A stretch of 64,000 nt of DNA, taken from positions 205,110 to 269,109 of the forward strand of contig ML682124.1 of NCBI GenBank assembly GCA_007922195.1, in the 5' to 3' direction. This DNA comes from Podocnemis expansa. Lineage: Eukaryota; Chordata; Testudines; Podocnemididae. Positions 1 through 10,588 of the stretch are shown piece by piece (positions within the stretch are counted from its first letter, which is position 1; the number at the start of each line of letters is the position of its first letter). Both the position numbers and the translations under genes were made by a program. The notes under the pieces are model-generated. The model did not search any database, was not told the DNA's origin, and worked only from the letters and a program-made list of their open reading frames with translations.

Positions 1-988
1 GCCCAGTTGCTCCCTCGTCATGCTGGGCCAAGGGGCAGTCCCTCCGGGCGTGCCCTGTGGCCCTACAGAGGAAGCACCGGGCCTCCCCCGAAGAATAAAA
101 GATCTTGTAATGGGCCCCTTGATGGGGCACCATGAAGGACCCCTCCAGTGCCACCCCGTCACGCGCCCCCGCCGGCGGCAGTTGGATCTGTACCTGCCGG
201 CGGAAGGACAGAACGTGACGGAGGGCGGGGTCCTTACAGCCCAGTGGGAGAGGGCTGATGATGGATATCGGCTTCCCCAGGGTGGAGAGGAGGGGAAGCA
301 GGGCGGCATTGGGGAGGAAGGGAGGAACGGAGGTGAGGACCACCCGTACGCCCAGGTCCTCCAGGGGCTCCACCGGCACGTGGACGCCCCCCACCGCCAA
401 GCCCCTGACCACCGCCTCCTGTGCGGCGGCCTCCGATGCCAGGAAGAATACCATCTTCCCGAACATCTTGGAGGCCGCCACAATGGCCGAGGGCCCCACC
501 ACCCTCGCCATCGCCCGCACGTACGTTTCGATGTGGGGCGAGGCAGCCACCAGGAGGCAACGGACCCCGTGCCTCCTGGTCAAGGAGGGGAAGGGGCCCC
601 GGCCCCCCGAGATCGAATTCGAGGAGGCGGTGCGGGCTGATGTTGTGGCGGTGGGTGGAGAGGTGGCAGCCGCCTGGGCGTACGTTCTGGGGGCAGAAAG
701 ACCCCCAGAGCTGGTGGAGGGAATGGCAGGGGAAGAAGGGGCCGCAGCTGGTGGTGGGGCTGCAGGAGCAGCGGGGCCCTTGCTCGCCTTTTTCCCCTTG
801 CTTTTTTTCCCGGCCGAGGGGGTCGGGGCGGCAGTAGCGGAGGCCCCTCCCGTGCCCGCTGCCTCAGGTGCCCTAGTGGCGGCACCAGAGGTGGAAGGAG
901 TGGCAGCAGTGGTCAAGGGGACAGCCACAGGGAGAGAGGGGGGAGCAGGCTCTGGGAGAGGTTCAGAGGGAGCAGGGGAGGTCTCCAT
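1..988 (-). CDS. Tx1-like non-LTR retrotransposon ORF1 (gag-like), partial
   Basis: Reading the minus strand from the ATG at 988-986 gives 329 codons with no stop up to the window edge. The start context is good (A at -3, G at +4). The first ~110 residues are Pro/Ala/Ser/Thr-rich, with a short Lys-rich stretch. A conserved domain follows, with a GPSAIVAASKMFGK segment near residue 165 and DPALRHVLSFRRQV at 253-266. Near the edge is a CCHC zinc knuckle, C305-x2-C308-x4-H313-x4-C318. This order is that of the ORF1 nucleic-acid-binding protein of Tx1-like (L1-clade) retrotransposons, which packages element RNA. The C-terminus and ORF2 would lie left of the window. Absence of stops over 988 bases suggests a young copy. 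A domesticated CCHC gene is an alternative, less likely beside a CR1. Plus-strand ORFs over the same bases are shadows. Confidence 0.75.
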   Translation of the reverse strand, partial: METSPAPSEPLPEPAPPSLPVAVPLTTAATPSTSGAATRAPEAAGTGGASATAAPTPSAGKKSKGKKASKGPAAPAAPPPAAAPSSPAIPSTSSGGLSAPRTYAQAAATSPPTATTSARTASSNSISGGRGPFPSLTRRHGVRCLLVAASPHIETYVRAMARVVGPSAIVAASKMFGKMVFFLASEAAAQEAVVRGLAVGGVHVPVEPLEDLGVRVVLTSVPPFLPNAALLPLLSTLGKPISIISPLPLGCKDPALRHVLSFRRQVQIQLPPAGARDGVALEGSFMVPHQGAHYKIFYSSGEARCFLCRATGHARRDCPLAQHDEGATG

Positions 989-2120
989 GTTCTCGGAGTG
1001 GCAAGAACAGGAGGGGATACCTGGGGGAGGGGTAAACTGGGGTAAGGAACAAAAGGGATGGGTGGGGGGACCAGGTAATGGGAAAAGGGTAGGGGAGGGG
1101 TGGATTATAGGGGAGTCACAGGGTGGCAACCACTCCTCCCTGCTAGGCTGCAGGCAAGGGAGGAGGGTGCCAGGGAGGGAAGGGCAAGGGGCTTGTCCGG
1201 GTCAATCAGAGCCAGCTCCTCCGGCTGCACTGGGTGGGGTAGGAAGCACAAATGTATCAGGGGGGTGCAGTGCACGGGGGGAGGGGAACAAAAAAAAGGA
1301 AATTAACGCTCTACAAACCTGGCCAGCTCTGGCTGGGGGTGGGCAGTGTAGGGTTGGGGCTGAGGGACATGAAGGGTGGGGTAGAAAAACAATAGGGGCT
1401 GAAGGGTGGGGCAAGGGAATCAAAAAAAAGAACAAACTCTCAAGGATGGGGTGGGGCAGGGAAAGAAACCAAACTCTGGGCTTCAGGGAGGGGTCTGTGA
1501 GGGGTAGGGAGCACTGAGCCAGCTGGAGGGCAAGGAAAAAGGTGGGAGGCCCTCCAGCCACTGGGGGTGAGGGGGGAAAGAGGAAAAAAAAGGGGGGGGA
1601 CTAAACTATAGGAAGGGGAGACTGCTACTGCTGGGGGGGGGTGTAGTCCCTGCTGCTGAAAAAAAAGGTCCAAAGGTGGTCAAATGGTGGAAGCCTGCTG
1701 CCTTCTTGATGGTGAGAGGGGAGGCCAGGGAAGCAGCAGCTGGGGGTGGTGATGGTGGTAACTAAGTCTATAGTTTTTTTTGGGTAGCTCACCCCCAGCT
1801 GCAAACAGCAGAGTCTAAGTCTTTGGAGGCCTCCCCTCAGTGGTGGTGGTGGTATTTTCTTCTCCTTGGAGAGGCAGCAGGCTCCAGCTGTAGCAGCAGC
1901 AGCAGGGACTAGCTGGCTGGCTGGCAGGAGAGCTGGTCTTCTCCAGATGGTAGTGGTAGTGGGTCTTCTTGTCAGGCTCTCCCCCCCCTCCCCACAGAGC
2001 AGGGGAGTGGGAGGGAGAGAGGCCAGCCAGCCACAGCAGCAGCAGCAACAGGAGCAGGAGCAGGAACAAGGGAGGAGGGAGCAGGATCAGCAGTAGAGGT
2101 GGTGGTAGTGGGGGAGCAGG
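989..2120. other. G-rich low-complexity spacer between two head-to-head retrotransposons
   Basis: About 1.1 kb with strong G-over-C bias on the plus strand, A and G runs, and CAG/CTG-like triplets around 1885-1910 and 2030-2095. The left part is immediately upstream of the minus-strand Tx1-like ORF1 and is probably its C-rich 5' UTR. The right part may belong to the CR1 5' UTR. I cannot place the boundary. The ORFs here are low-complexity and overlap in several frames, so I do not call genes. Confidence 0.5.
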
Positions 2121-2521
2121 AGCAGGTCCAGGAGCTGGTCAGGCAGAGCACCTTCCCCTTCGCCTTCCTCTGAGGAGGACTGCAGGCAGGGGAGTCTGCG
2201 AGGGAAGGAGTTGGTGCCAGGTGCGTCCCAGGTAAGTGATTGGACTGTGTCTTTTTCCCTTCAGGTGCTTGCTGTTAGTTGTGGGACTGTGCTTGTGTGA
2301 TTGGGTGGGGGCTGTTTGCACCATTGTTCCCTGATCACCTTTCATCACTAGCTTCTAGCAGCTTCTAGCAGCCTTGTGATTGGCCTGCCCCTGTGCGACT
2401 AACAAGGGGCAAGGGCTGACCTAGGCAGAGAAGGCCTTCCAAAGCCACTGCTTGAGCGACCAGAGGACTGTGAACAGAGGAGTTTGTGAGGGAGTTGGGG
2501 GAGGAGTTTGGTGAGGCCAAG

Positions 2522-3575
2522 ATGGTGAAGAGGAGCCGTACTGCTTATGCCAGCACCCCTGCTGTATCCTTTGCCTCTGTTTGTAGCCAGACAGACTGTC
2601 TGTCCATGGATATCTCCACCTAGGTCCTGGTGTGGAATTGCAGGGAGTGTGGCCTTCATTTTCCTATCACTGATGATCAGGCTAGGGAGATGAATCTATG
2701 TGATAGGTGCCTTCTGGTGGCATCTCTTTGCAAACAGGTAGGAGAGTTAAAGGAGGAGGTGTCACGACTCAGGGGTATCTATGCCCTGGAAAAGTTCCTT
2801 GCCAGTGTCCACGATGAGACCTGCAAGGAGAAGGTCCCTATCCCAATGCCAAGGGCTCTGGAAATGGATGGGATGCCTATGGCAGAGGAAGGACACTGGC
2901 AGCTGGTCACCTCTGGCAGTAGACAGTGTTCCACGCCTGCTCACATCCCACCATCCATTGTGGTGAGGAACCGTTATGCGGTGCTGGACACACTAAAGGA
3001 GGTAGAGGAGATGCCATCCACCCCAAAGGCTGGGCAGATCACAGCCACCTCACCTAAGAGGAAACGTAGGGTTGTGGTGATTGGGGACTCACTCCTGAGA
3101 GGAATGGAGGCACCCATCTGTCACCCTGACAAGGCCTCTAGAGAGGTATGCTGCCTGAAATGGTGCCCGTATCCGTGATGTAATGGAGGGATTGTCTAAA
3201 ATCATCTGCCCCTCAGACTACTACTCCATGCTTCTTATCCATGTGGGTACCAATGATACTGCGAGAGGTGATCCTCAGCAGATCAAAGGTGACTTCAGGG
3301 CTCTGGGAGTGAGGGTGAAGGAGTTTGGAGCACAGGTGGTGTTCTCCTCGATCCTTCCAGTCAAGGCTAGAGGCCTGAGGAAAGACAGATGCATTCTAGA
3401 GGTGAATGCCTGGCTGAGAAGATGGTGTGGTCAGGAGGGATTTGGCTTCCTTGACCATGGAGTCCTGTTTCAGGACAGAGGATTGATAGGCAGAGATGGC
3501 CTTCACCTGTCCAGGAAGGGGAAGAGCATGTTTGGGCACAGACTGGCTGACCTAGTGAGGAGGGCTTTAAACTAG
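2522..3575 (+). pseudogene. CR1 ORF1 (zinc finger plus SGNH esterase), broken
   Basis: The natural start is probably the ATG at 2522 (MVKRSRTAYAS). An in-frame TAG at 2621-2623 interrupts it; a CAG-to-TAG change would explain it. After the stop comes a Cys cluster, C40-x2-C43 and C60-x2-C63 counted from 2522, then a short heptad-like stretch. The C-terminal half is an SGNH/GDSL esterase-like domain: GDS at 3083-3091, GTND at 3246-3257 and the DGLH catalytic block at 3495-3506. A one-base frameshift near 3155-3160 splits the esterase between blocks I and III. The ORF ends at TAG 3573-3575. In CR1 this protein binds element RNA and is needed for retrotransposition; the esterase substrate is not known to me. 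Confidence 0.85.
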
Positions 3576-3605
3576 GTTCAACAGGGGAAGGAGACCAAAG
3601 CCCAC

Positions 3606-4614
3606 TGTTGGGGAGAAATGTTTTTGTGATAATTGAAATGCTTTATGCTGAGGTATTTGTGCTAATGGGACTGTCGGGTATGTATGCTAATTGTATTAAT
3701 TAGGGCTTTGTTTTATTACGATGTGTGTGTATTTCGTGAATGTTATACTGTGCGGGTATAGTTTAAGTATGCTCCACCCCAGCATTGAACTGTGGCTCAA
3801 CTAGGCTGGGTGATAGACAGTTACATTGGCAGACTGTCAGAGGCTGCGAAGTCTGCCTGGCAACAGCCCCAGACTATGGGCGCAGCCATGTTTGTTTAGA
3901 GGGCAGTGTGCAAGAATTAGAGGGCCGTGTAGAACAAACTGAAGGGCCGTGCACACCAAGCCCAGAAAATTCCACATTCTACAGATAGGACTGGAGTTCC
4001 GGCGTGAAAAAGGCCAAACTGTGATTTGTTGGGACCCTGCGGTTTTTAAGGGGCTCAGGCGGCTCAGGCTGGGGGGAAGAGCCACGAGGGAGTCCGGAGA
4101 CTCGGCGAGTGGGCTCGACGCGCGGTGCAGATTTAGGCCTCAGAAGAAGGCCGAAGAGAGAAGAGGACATCGGTGGCCCTGAGGAAGTCCCCGAAGAGGG
4201 TCCACAGAATTTGATAAGGGGGTGAATGGACAATTTGTCTCTGGACTGGCCAGAAGAGGCCCAGAAGAAGACGGGCCGAGTCTGGAAGGATCGGGGATCG
4301 GGAGAGGATCGCTTCCAGCACCTGGGACTGAAGAAAACTGTAAAGTTGTTTGAAGGCCAATTGTGGGTCTTTGATGTGTTTGTCAGGGTGCCTACCCAGC
4401 CAGGAGGTGGGGGTGGGTCTGTCTGACATTCCCCATTTCCCGTAGTTGTTCTTTGTTAATAAATGTTTATGGTTTGGTAATTGAGCACTGGCTCTGAGTT
4501 CTCTATAGCCTCCCACTGATAGCAGGGCAAAAGGGTTGATAGATGCCCGTGGGAACGTACCTGTGTGGTCCGAGAAATTGAGAGAAGGAATTGGCTCTGA
4601 GTTTTTCCGGAACA
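3606..4614 (+). mobile_element. Solo LTR of an endogenous retrovirus-type element
   Basis: A 1,009-bp block starts TGTTGG and ends GGAACA, giving the inverted TGTT...AACA ends typical of LTRs. It is flanked by the 4-bp duplication CCAC at 3602-3605 and 4615-4618. Removing block and one repeat restores a continuous CR1 linker between ORF1 and ORF2. A polyadenylation signal AATAAA at 4458-4463 gives the plus orientation, with about 150 bp of U5-like sequence after it. A 4-bp duplication suits class I (gamma-type) retroviruses. No internal retroviral genes are present, so it arose by LTR-LTR recombination. Confidence 0.8.
4458..4463 (+). promoter_or_regulatory. Polyadenylation signal of the solo LTR
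   Basis: AATAAA lies about 150 bases before the 3' end of the solo LTR, the usual place for the R-region signal. It supports the LTR call and its orientation. Confidence 0.6.
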
Positions 4615-4653
4615 CCACAGGTAAGTAACAATGTGGGTGATCTGGGGGAAGGG

Positions 4654-7623
4654 ATGGAACTTGGGGGGTGCTGGGATTGTATCAACAGCAATAAAAGAGA
4701 AGGTAGTTGGAACATGGGGGGGGAATCAAATAAAAGTCTTACGTGCTCTACTGAAGCCCCAATATGTGAGGAAATTGAGGGAGGAGAACTCCAAGAAAAA
4801 AAGCAAGGAGGTTTATGTAATAGAATTGGAAATCAACATGACAAAGTAGGGCAATCAACCGGGTATCTTAGGTGCTTGTACACTAATGTGAGGAGCCTGG
4901 AAAATAAGCAAGAAGAATTGGTAATACTAGCACAGACAAGGAACTATGATATCATAGGAATAACAGAGACGTGGTGGGATAGTATGCACAACTGGAGCTC
5001 TGCCATGGTTGGGTATAAACTGTTCAGTAAAGACAGGTAGGGAAGAAGAGGGGGAGGAGTAGCGTTAGATGTAAAAGAGCTCTATGACTGCTCAGAGCTC
5101 CATTATGGAAGCGGAAGCATGCCAGTAGAAAGTCTATGGGTTACACTGAGAGGGGAAGGCAACAAGGGGGATGTTGTGGTGGGTGTCTGCTATAGACCAC
5201 CAGACCAGAAGCAGGAGGCGGATGAGGTGTTCTATGAACAACTAGCGGAAGCTTCTAGATCACCGGCCCTGGTTCTCATGGGGGACTTCAATTACCCTGA
5301 CATTTGCTGGGAGGCCAATACAGCAGTGCATGGGCAATCCAGGAAGTTTTTAGAGAATGTTGGGGACAACTTTCTAGTACAAATGCTAGAGGAACCAACT
5401 AGGGATGTTGCACCGCTTGACCTGCTCCTCACAAACAGGGAAGAGTTGATCAGGAAGGTAGAGGTAAATGGCAAGCTAGGCAGTAGTGACCATGACATGG
5501 TTGAGTTCAGGATCCTGATTAAAGGAAGGAAGGAAAGAAGCAAAACAAAAACCCTGGACTTCAAAAAAGCAGATTTTGGCTCCCTCAGGGAATTGATAGG
5601 CAGGATCCCTTGGAAAGCTAATCTGAAGGGGAAAGGAGTCCAAGAGAGTTGGTTATATTTTAAAGAAACCCTGCTAAGGGCACAGGAAGTTGCCATTCCA
5701 ATTAGGAGAAAGAACAAACATGTGAGGCAGCCAGAATGATTTAGCAGAGAACTCTGCTCTGAGCTTAAACAAAAAGGAAGCTTACAGGAAGTGGAAGCTT
5801 GGTCAGATGACCAAGGAGGCATATAAAGATATTGCTAGGGACTGCAGAGATAAAATCAGAAAGGCCAAAGGACAAATGTAGTTGCAGATAGCGAGGGATG
5901 TAAAGGATAACAAGAAGGGGTTCTACAAGTATGTTAATAACAAGAAGAGGATCAGGGCTGGTGTAGGCCCCTTGCTGAATAGGGCAGGCATCCTTGTGAC
6001 AGAGGATGAGGAAAAAGCTGAGGTGCTCAATGCGTTTTTTGCTTCAGTTTTCACGGGTGCGGTCAGCTCCCAGCCCACTACCATGGGTGTGGCAGATGGG
6101 AGAGAAGAAGACAGGCCCTTGGTGATGGAAGGTCAGGTTAGGGACTGCTTAAAGAAGCTGGATGTGCACAAGTCCATGGGGCTGGACGAACTGCATCCAA
6201 GAGTGCTAAGGGAATTGGCCGATGAGATAGCAGCACCACTGGTCATTATCTTTCAAAACTCATAGAGAACAGCGGAGGTGCCAGAGGATTGGAAAAAAGC
6301 AAATGTAGTGTCTATTTTCAAGAAAGGGAAAAAGGAGGATCTGGAGAATTATAGACCAGTAAGCCTCACCTCAATCCCTGGAAAAATTACGGAGCAGATT
6401 CTCAAAGAATCCATCCTCAAACACTTAGAGGAAAATAAAGTGATCAGGAACAGTCAGCATGGATTTACCAAGGGTAAATCATGCCTGACCAATCTCATCT
6501 CCTTCTATGATCAGATGACTGGTTTTCTGGATGCAGGAAGAACCGTTGATGTCATATACCTTGATTTTAGCAAGGCTTTTGATATAGTTTCCCACAGCAT
6601 TCTCACTGGCAAATTAAGGAAGTATGGGTTGGATAGGTGGACTATAAGGTGGATAGAAAACTGGTTGGATCAATGGTTTCAGCGTGTAGGAATCAATGCT
6701 TCCATGTCTAGCTGGCAGCCAGTCACAAGTGGTGTGCCCCAGGGGTCGGTCCTGGGGCTGGTTCTGTTCAACATTTTCATCAATGATCTCGATGATGGAA
6801 TAGACTGCATTCTCAGTAAGTTTGCGGATGACACCAAGCTGGGGGGACCAGTGGACACGTTGGAGGGCAAGGACAGGATTCAGGGAGACCTAGATAAATT
6901 GGAACAGTGGGCCAATAGAAATCTTATGAGGTTCAACGAGGACAAGTGTAAAATCCTGCATGTGGGACGAAAAAACCCCAAGCACCGCTACAGGCTGGAA
7001 AACATTCAGCTAAGTAGCAGCAGTGTAGAAAAGGACCTGGGGGTCATGGTGGATGGGAAGCTGGATAGGAGTCAGCAGTGTGCTCTTGCGGTCAAAAAGG
7101 CCAATGGCATACTGGGCTGCATCAAAAGAAGTATTACCAGCAGATCAAGGGATGTGATCATTCCCCTCTATTCTGCACTGGTGAGGCCACATCTAGAATA
7201 CTGTGCTCAGTTTTGGGCTCCCCACTACAAAAAGGACAGGGACATGCTAGAGAGAGTTCAGAGGAGGGCAACCAAAATGATTAAAGGGCTGGAGCACAAG
7301 CCCTATGAGGAAAGACTGAAAGCATTAGGCTTATTTAGTCTGCAGAAGAGAAGATTGAGGGGGATTTGATAGCAACTTTCAACTACTTGAAGGGATGCTC
7401 CAAGGAGGAGGGAGCTCGACTGTTCTCGGTAGTAACGGAGGACAGAACGAGGACCAATGACTTCAAGTTGCGGTTAGGGAGGTCGAGGCTGGATATTAGA
7501 AAAATCTTTTTTACTAGGAGAGTGGTGAAGCCTTGGAATGAGTTGCCAAGGGAGGTGGTGGAGTCTCCATCTTTGGAGATGTTTAAGGCCCGGCTGGACA
7601 AAACCATGACTGGGATGGTTTAG
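4654..7623 (+). pseudogene. CR1 ORF2 (APE endonuclease plus reverse transcriptase), broken
   Basis: First in-frame ATG after the LTR is at 4654. The APE-type endonuclease spans about 4850-5520: TNVRSLENKQEEL, GITETWWD, MGDFNYPDICW and SSDHDMVEF. Reverse transcriptase spans about 6290-7100: [12 protein letters not shown] (motif A), GVPQGSVLG (motif B) and FADD at 6821-6832 (motif C). The C-terminal CR1 domain follows ([19 protein letters not shown]). Lesions: TAG at 5038-5040, TGA at 5737-5739 (probably Trp), a frameshift near 5770, TAG at 5879-5881, TAG at 6263-6265 (probably Trp) and a one-base deletion in the G run near 7360. The frame closes at 7621-7623. The protein would nick target DNA and prime reverse transcription of element RNA. 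Confidence 0.92.
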
Positions 7624-7701
7624 TGGGAGTGGTTCTGCCTCTGGCAGGGGATTGGACTAGATGACCTATGAGGTCCCTTCCAACCCTATGATTCTATGAT
7701 T
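7624..7701 (+). repeat. CR1 3' UTR and terminal repeat
   Basis: The segment has the usual CR1 3' sequence (GGACTAGATGACCTATGAGG, then TCCCTTCCAACCC) and ends ATGATTCTATGATT. The reverse transcriptase recognises this tail. It identifies the clade independently of the proteins. Confidence 0.9.
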
Positions 7702-7970
7702 TCGAAAGAAATCAGTTAATTCGAATTAACAGTTTGTTAATTCAAATTAAGGGAAAGTCTGCTTTTGAAATAGCCATTGTTTTGAAATAGTTATTTCGAA
7801 ACAAGGCTGTTTGGACATGTTGTTTTGAAACAGTTGTTTTGAAACAATGGTGTTGTTTCAAAACGTGTCCAAACACCGAAACAATGGCTATTTCAATTAG
7901 ATGCGAGGTTTAATGGTTTTGAAATAACAGTGCATCATGTGGACATGCCGCTTCTTATTTCAAAACAACC
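7702..7970. mobile_element. Palindromic Harbinger-like element, TTTCGAAA type, truncated
   Basis: Dense imperfect palindromes of the type TTATTTCGAAATAA / TTGTTTCGAAACAA, with TTAATTCGAATTAA near 7717-7745. The left terminus is missing: the sequence starts directly after the CR1 tail, as if CR1 had landed in the element. No right terminus is clear; palindrome motifs fade after about 7968. Confidence 0.55.
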
Positions 7971-9547
7971 TCTCCAAGATGGAGAGGAAGAGAAGTCCAG
8001 TGGTGATGATGCTAACATGTAATTCACAAGACTGAGATTGAATTCCCTGGTCTGCTATAGACTTCCATTGTGATGCTAAGAAAATCACTGAGGGTGGGAT
8101 TGACAAAAGTGCTTAGTGTGAAATGTCTGAGATTTAGGAACTGAAGCCCCCAGTTTAGGCTCTGCTGCAGTCCATAAAACCATGTTCAGCTGATGCCAAA
8201 TTTCCAAAGTAAAAGTTGCCTCTGAGACCAAGTTTCTGCCTTTAGACATGTGCTTTGTTGCCTCCTTCTGGGTGTTCATCCACCTATTTCACATATAGGG
8301 TCCGGTCTTCTAAGCATGCTCAGATACCACTTACAAAAGCAGGTCTCATTCCTAATGCAGCTTGATGAAGTGGTGCTGTTGCCCACGTTGCAACTTCTAG
8401 CTTAATAGTTAAAGCACTCACCTTAAGTGCTGGAAACTTAAGCCCAAAGAGGAGAAGGACTTGAGTTGTGGTCTCCTGCCACTCAACTATCTGTCCAAAT
8501 TGTTGAGTTGTGGGATATTCTGACGTGGTGCTTCTTTGGTCTTTCCTATTCAAGGTGTTCCTCTGTGGATAAATAATTATAGATTCTTTGGGGCAGCAAG
8601 AACAAGTGAGAATAATTCTGTAGCCTGGTGATAGAGGTGGGAGACATAGGGTGTACTCTGCTTCAGTAATTCTTCCATTATTTCTCCACAATGGAACTGC
8701 TTCCCTGAGAGAAATTGAGGGAGTTCCATGACAAAATAAGTGAGTGGCTATAATACTCTCCTGAAAGGGATGTGGGATTCGTCTTCGAATCCTTTTTCCC
8801 TTGCAGAGGACTGAAATGAACCTGGGTCTCCCATATCCCAGCAGAGTACTTTAGCCACTGTACAAAATGTTAGAATGTAGGGAACAGAACCACCTCATCT
8901 TCAATCTTTTTTATATGAACTGAGGCATCCTGCCTAACAAATTTTCACAAAAAAATTCCTTAAGTTCCTAAGCTGACTCTAGGCAGGAGATCCATGACTG
9001 TGGATTGCCAGTAGAGATACGCCCCTCCCTCCCATCTGGAATTAGATATGTGAGTTCATGAAGGACTGAAGGTTAGGACATTAACCTACCATCAGCATCT
9101 CCTATTGGCCAGCTTAGGACTCTCATTATCTAGTGTGCTGATTTTTGTGTATCACATTCTAAGGTGCAGACCTTTTCCTATTCATTATTATAGGGAATCT
9201 GGGCACCTAACCTGGACTTCATGAATCACAGTGTTGCTCCTGTGACTTTCTAAGCATCTACAGATTAGATGTTATGATGTTCAGTGTTCTCTCTGTGAAT
9301 CTAGCCCTTAATCTCTCTGTGGCTCAGTTGCCCACCTCTGAAATGGGCACAGTAGTTCTTCCCTACCTCATGGGATTGAAATGATTTTGAAAATAGGATT
9401 CAGAACTATGTTAAATTGGGACATATAAATAATAGGATACCTAGATAGTTCACAAAAATACTGAGTAATAATGAGGGCCTTCATACCTAGTGACAAAGCT
9501 TTGTCCCCATCAGAACAACATGAGGGACATGCTGTGAAAAGAACCTC
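7971..9547. other. No gene; decayed SINE-like sequence
   Basis: No coding signal. A minus-strand tRNA-derived piece lies at about 8805-8870, where the reverse complement has an A-box-like TGGCTAAAGTACTC and a B-box-like GGTTCATTTC. A related stretch on the plus strand is at 8400-8480. A MIR/CORE-SINE-like 3' portion (TCTCTGTGGCTCAGTTGCCC, followed by CTCATGGGATTGAAATGA) is at about 9300-9400. Confidence 0.45.
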
Positions 9548-9550
9548 ATA

Positions 9551-10039
9551 GGTTATGTCTACACTAGCAAATTAGTTTGAATTAAGGAGCCTTAATTTTA
9601 ACCCTGTCTACACTAGGCTTTGCCTAGTTAGAACTAAAAAAAAAAAAAAAAAAAAAAAGTTTGCCTTACTTTAGTTGCCTTAGTTCAAACTAGTTAGTTC
9701 AGCTGCTTAGTACAAACTAAGTGCTTAGTTCAAACTAATTTGGATATTTAGTTTGAACTAGCACAATGTAGACATGCTAGTTTGAACTAACGGGGTTTGA
9801 ACTAGAGGTTAGCTCAAACTAAGAACTTCTTGTAGTTAAAACTAAATTTTAGTTTAAACTAACCATGATTGTTTAGTTCCAACTAAAAAGTTAGTCTGAA
9901 CAAAAAGGAGTGCAGCTAGTTCAAACTAAAAGGTAGTTGAAACTTAAAAAAAAAAAAGGCACTTAGTTTGAACTAACTTTCAAACTACTTAGTTCAGACT
10001 TACCAAGTCTAAACTATGATTTTAGGTGTAGATATTGCC
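9551..10039. mobile_element. Palindromic Harbinger-like element, TTAGTTCGAACTAA type, copy 1
   Basis: 489 bp. The ends are GGTTATGTCTACAC and, reversed, GGCAATATCTACAC. It is flanked by ATA at 9548-9550 and 10040-10042. The interior is largely made of TTAGTTYRAACTAA 14-mers in both orientations, for example at 9963-9976. There are two A runs, near 9638-9658 and 9944-9956. It has no coding capacity, so a transposase would have to come from elsewhere. Confidence 0.75.
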
Positions 10040-10588
10040 ATACAGTTTCCCTTTCTCCTCTGGCCATAAAATAAGGACCAGATGCCAATCTGAAGCTAAA
10101 AGGTAGAAGATAAAGAGATCAGAATTATAAAATGATCTAACCTCATCTTTAGGTACAGTTGGTGTATCTGCAGATAATGTTTGTTGTTTGTTTTTTTCAA
10201 AAGAAGCATTTGATGAGCAAAGTTTGTTTTGAATACTCCCTCTGTTCTGGTCATTACAGAAAACTGCTGTGACAACAATATAGTCTCATTATCTATTACA
10301 ACAGAAGCAATAGAGACAATCTATCTGAGCTCAAGGAAGCAAAACAAACACAAATATGAATTGTATCTGGTGTAAAAAAGAGCCCATAATGCATTAATAA
10401 GTTTCTTGAAATAATTTCTCTTTTGTCCTTCCTTTCCTGTAAAGTTTTCCTGTATTACAGTCATATCAGTCAAGCCAGGATTTCCCAGAACCAGAAAAAA
10501 ATGGTTGAGCTGGGTTGGATGAAATAAAATACTCATCACTATGAATATGCAATGAAAACTCAAGTTGAAACATGCTTAGTTCCAAAGG

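Larger units (their letters stand above)
2121..7701 (+). mobile_element. CR1 non-LTR retrotransposon, nearly full length, degenerate
   Basis: It has a 5' UTR of uncertain start, ORF1 (2522-3575), a linker split by a solo LTR (3606-4614), ORF2 (4654-7623) and a 3' UTR. The 3' end carries the diagnostic CR1 terminus with the ATTCTATGATT octamer-type repeat at 7691-7701. Both ORFs are recognisable along their whole length but carry stops and single-base frameshifts, so this copy cannot move by itself. The 3' end abuts a piece of a palindromic DNA element at 7702, which suggests that CR1 inserted into that element. Confidence 0.9.

Noticed and set aside
258..1517. 419-residue plus-strand ORF and several overlapping ORFs in the G-rich left end
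   Set aside because: Gly/Arg/Ala-rich, low-complexity translations on the opposite strand of the Tx1-like ORF1. The minus frame shows real motifs, so these are shadows.
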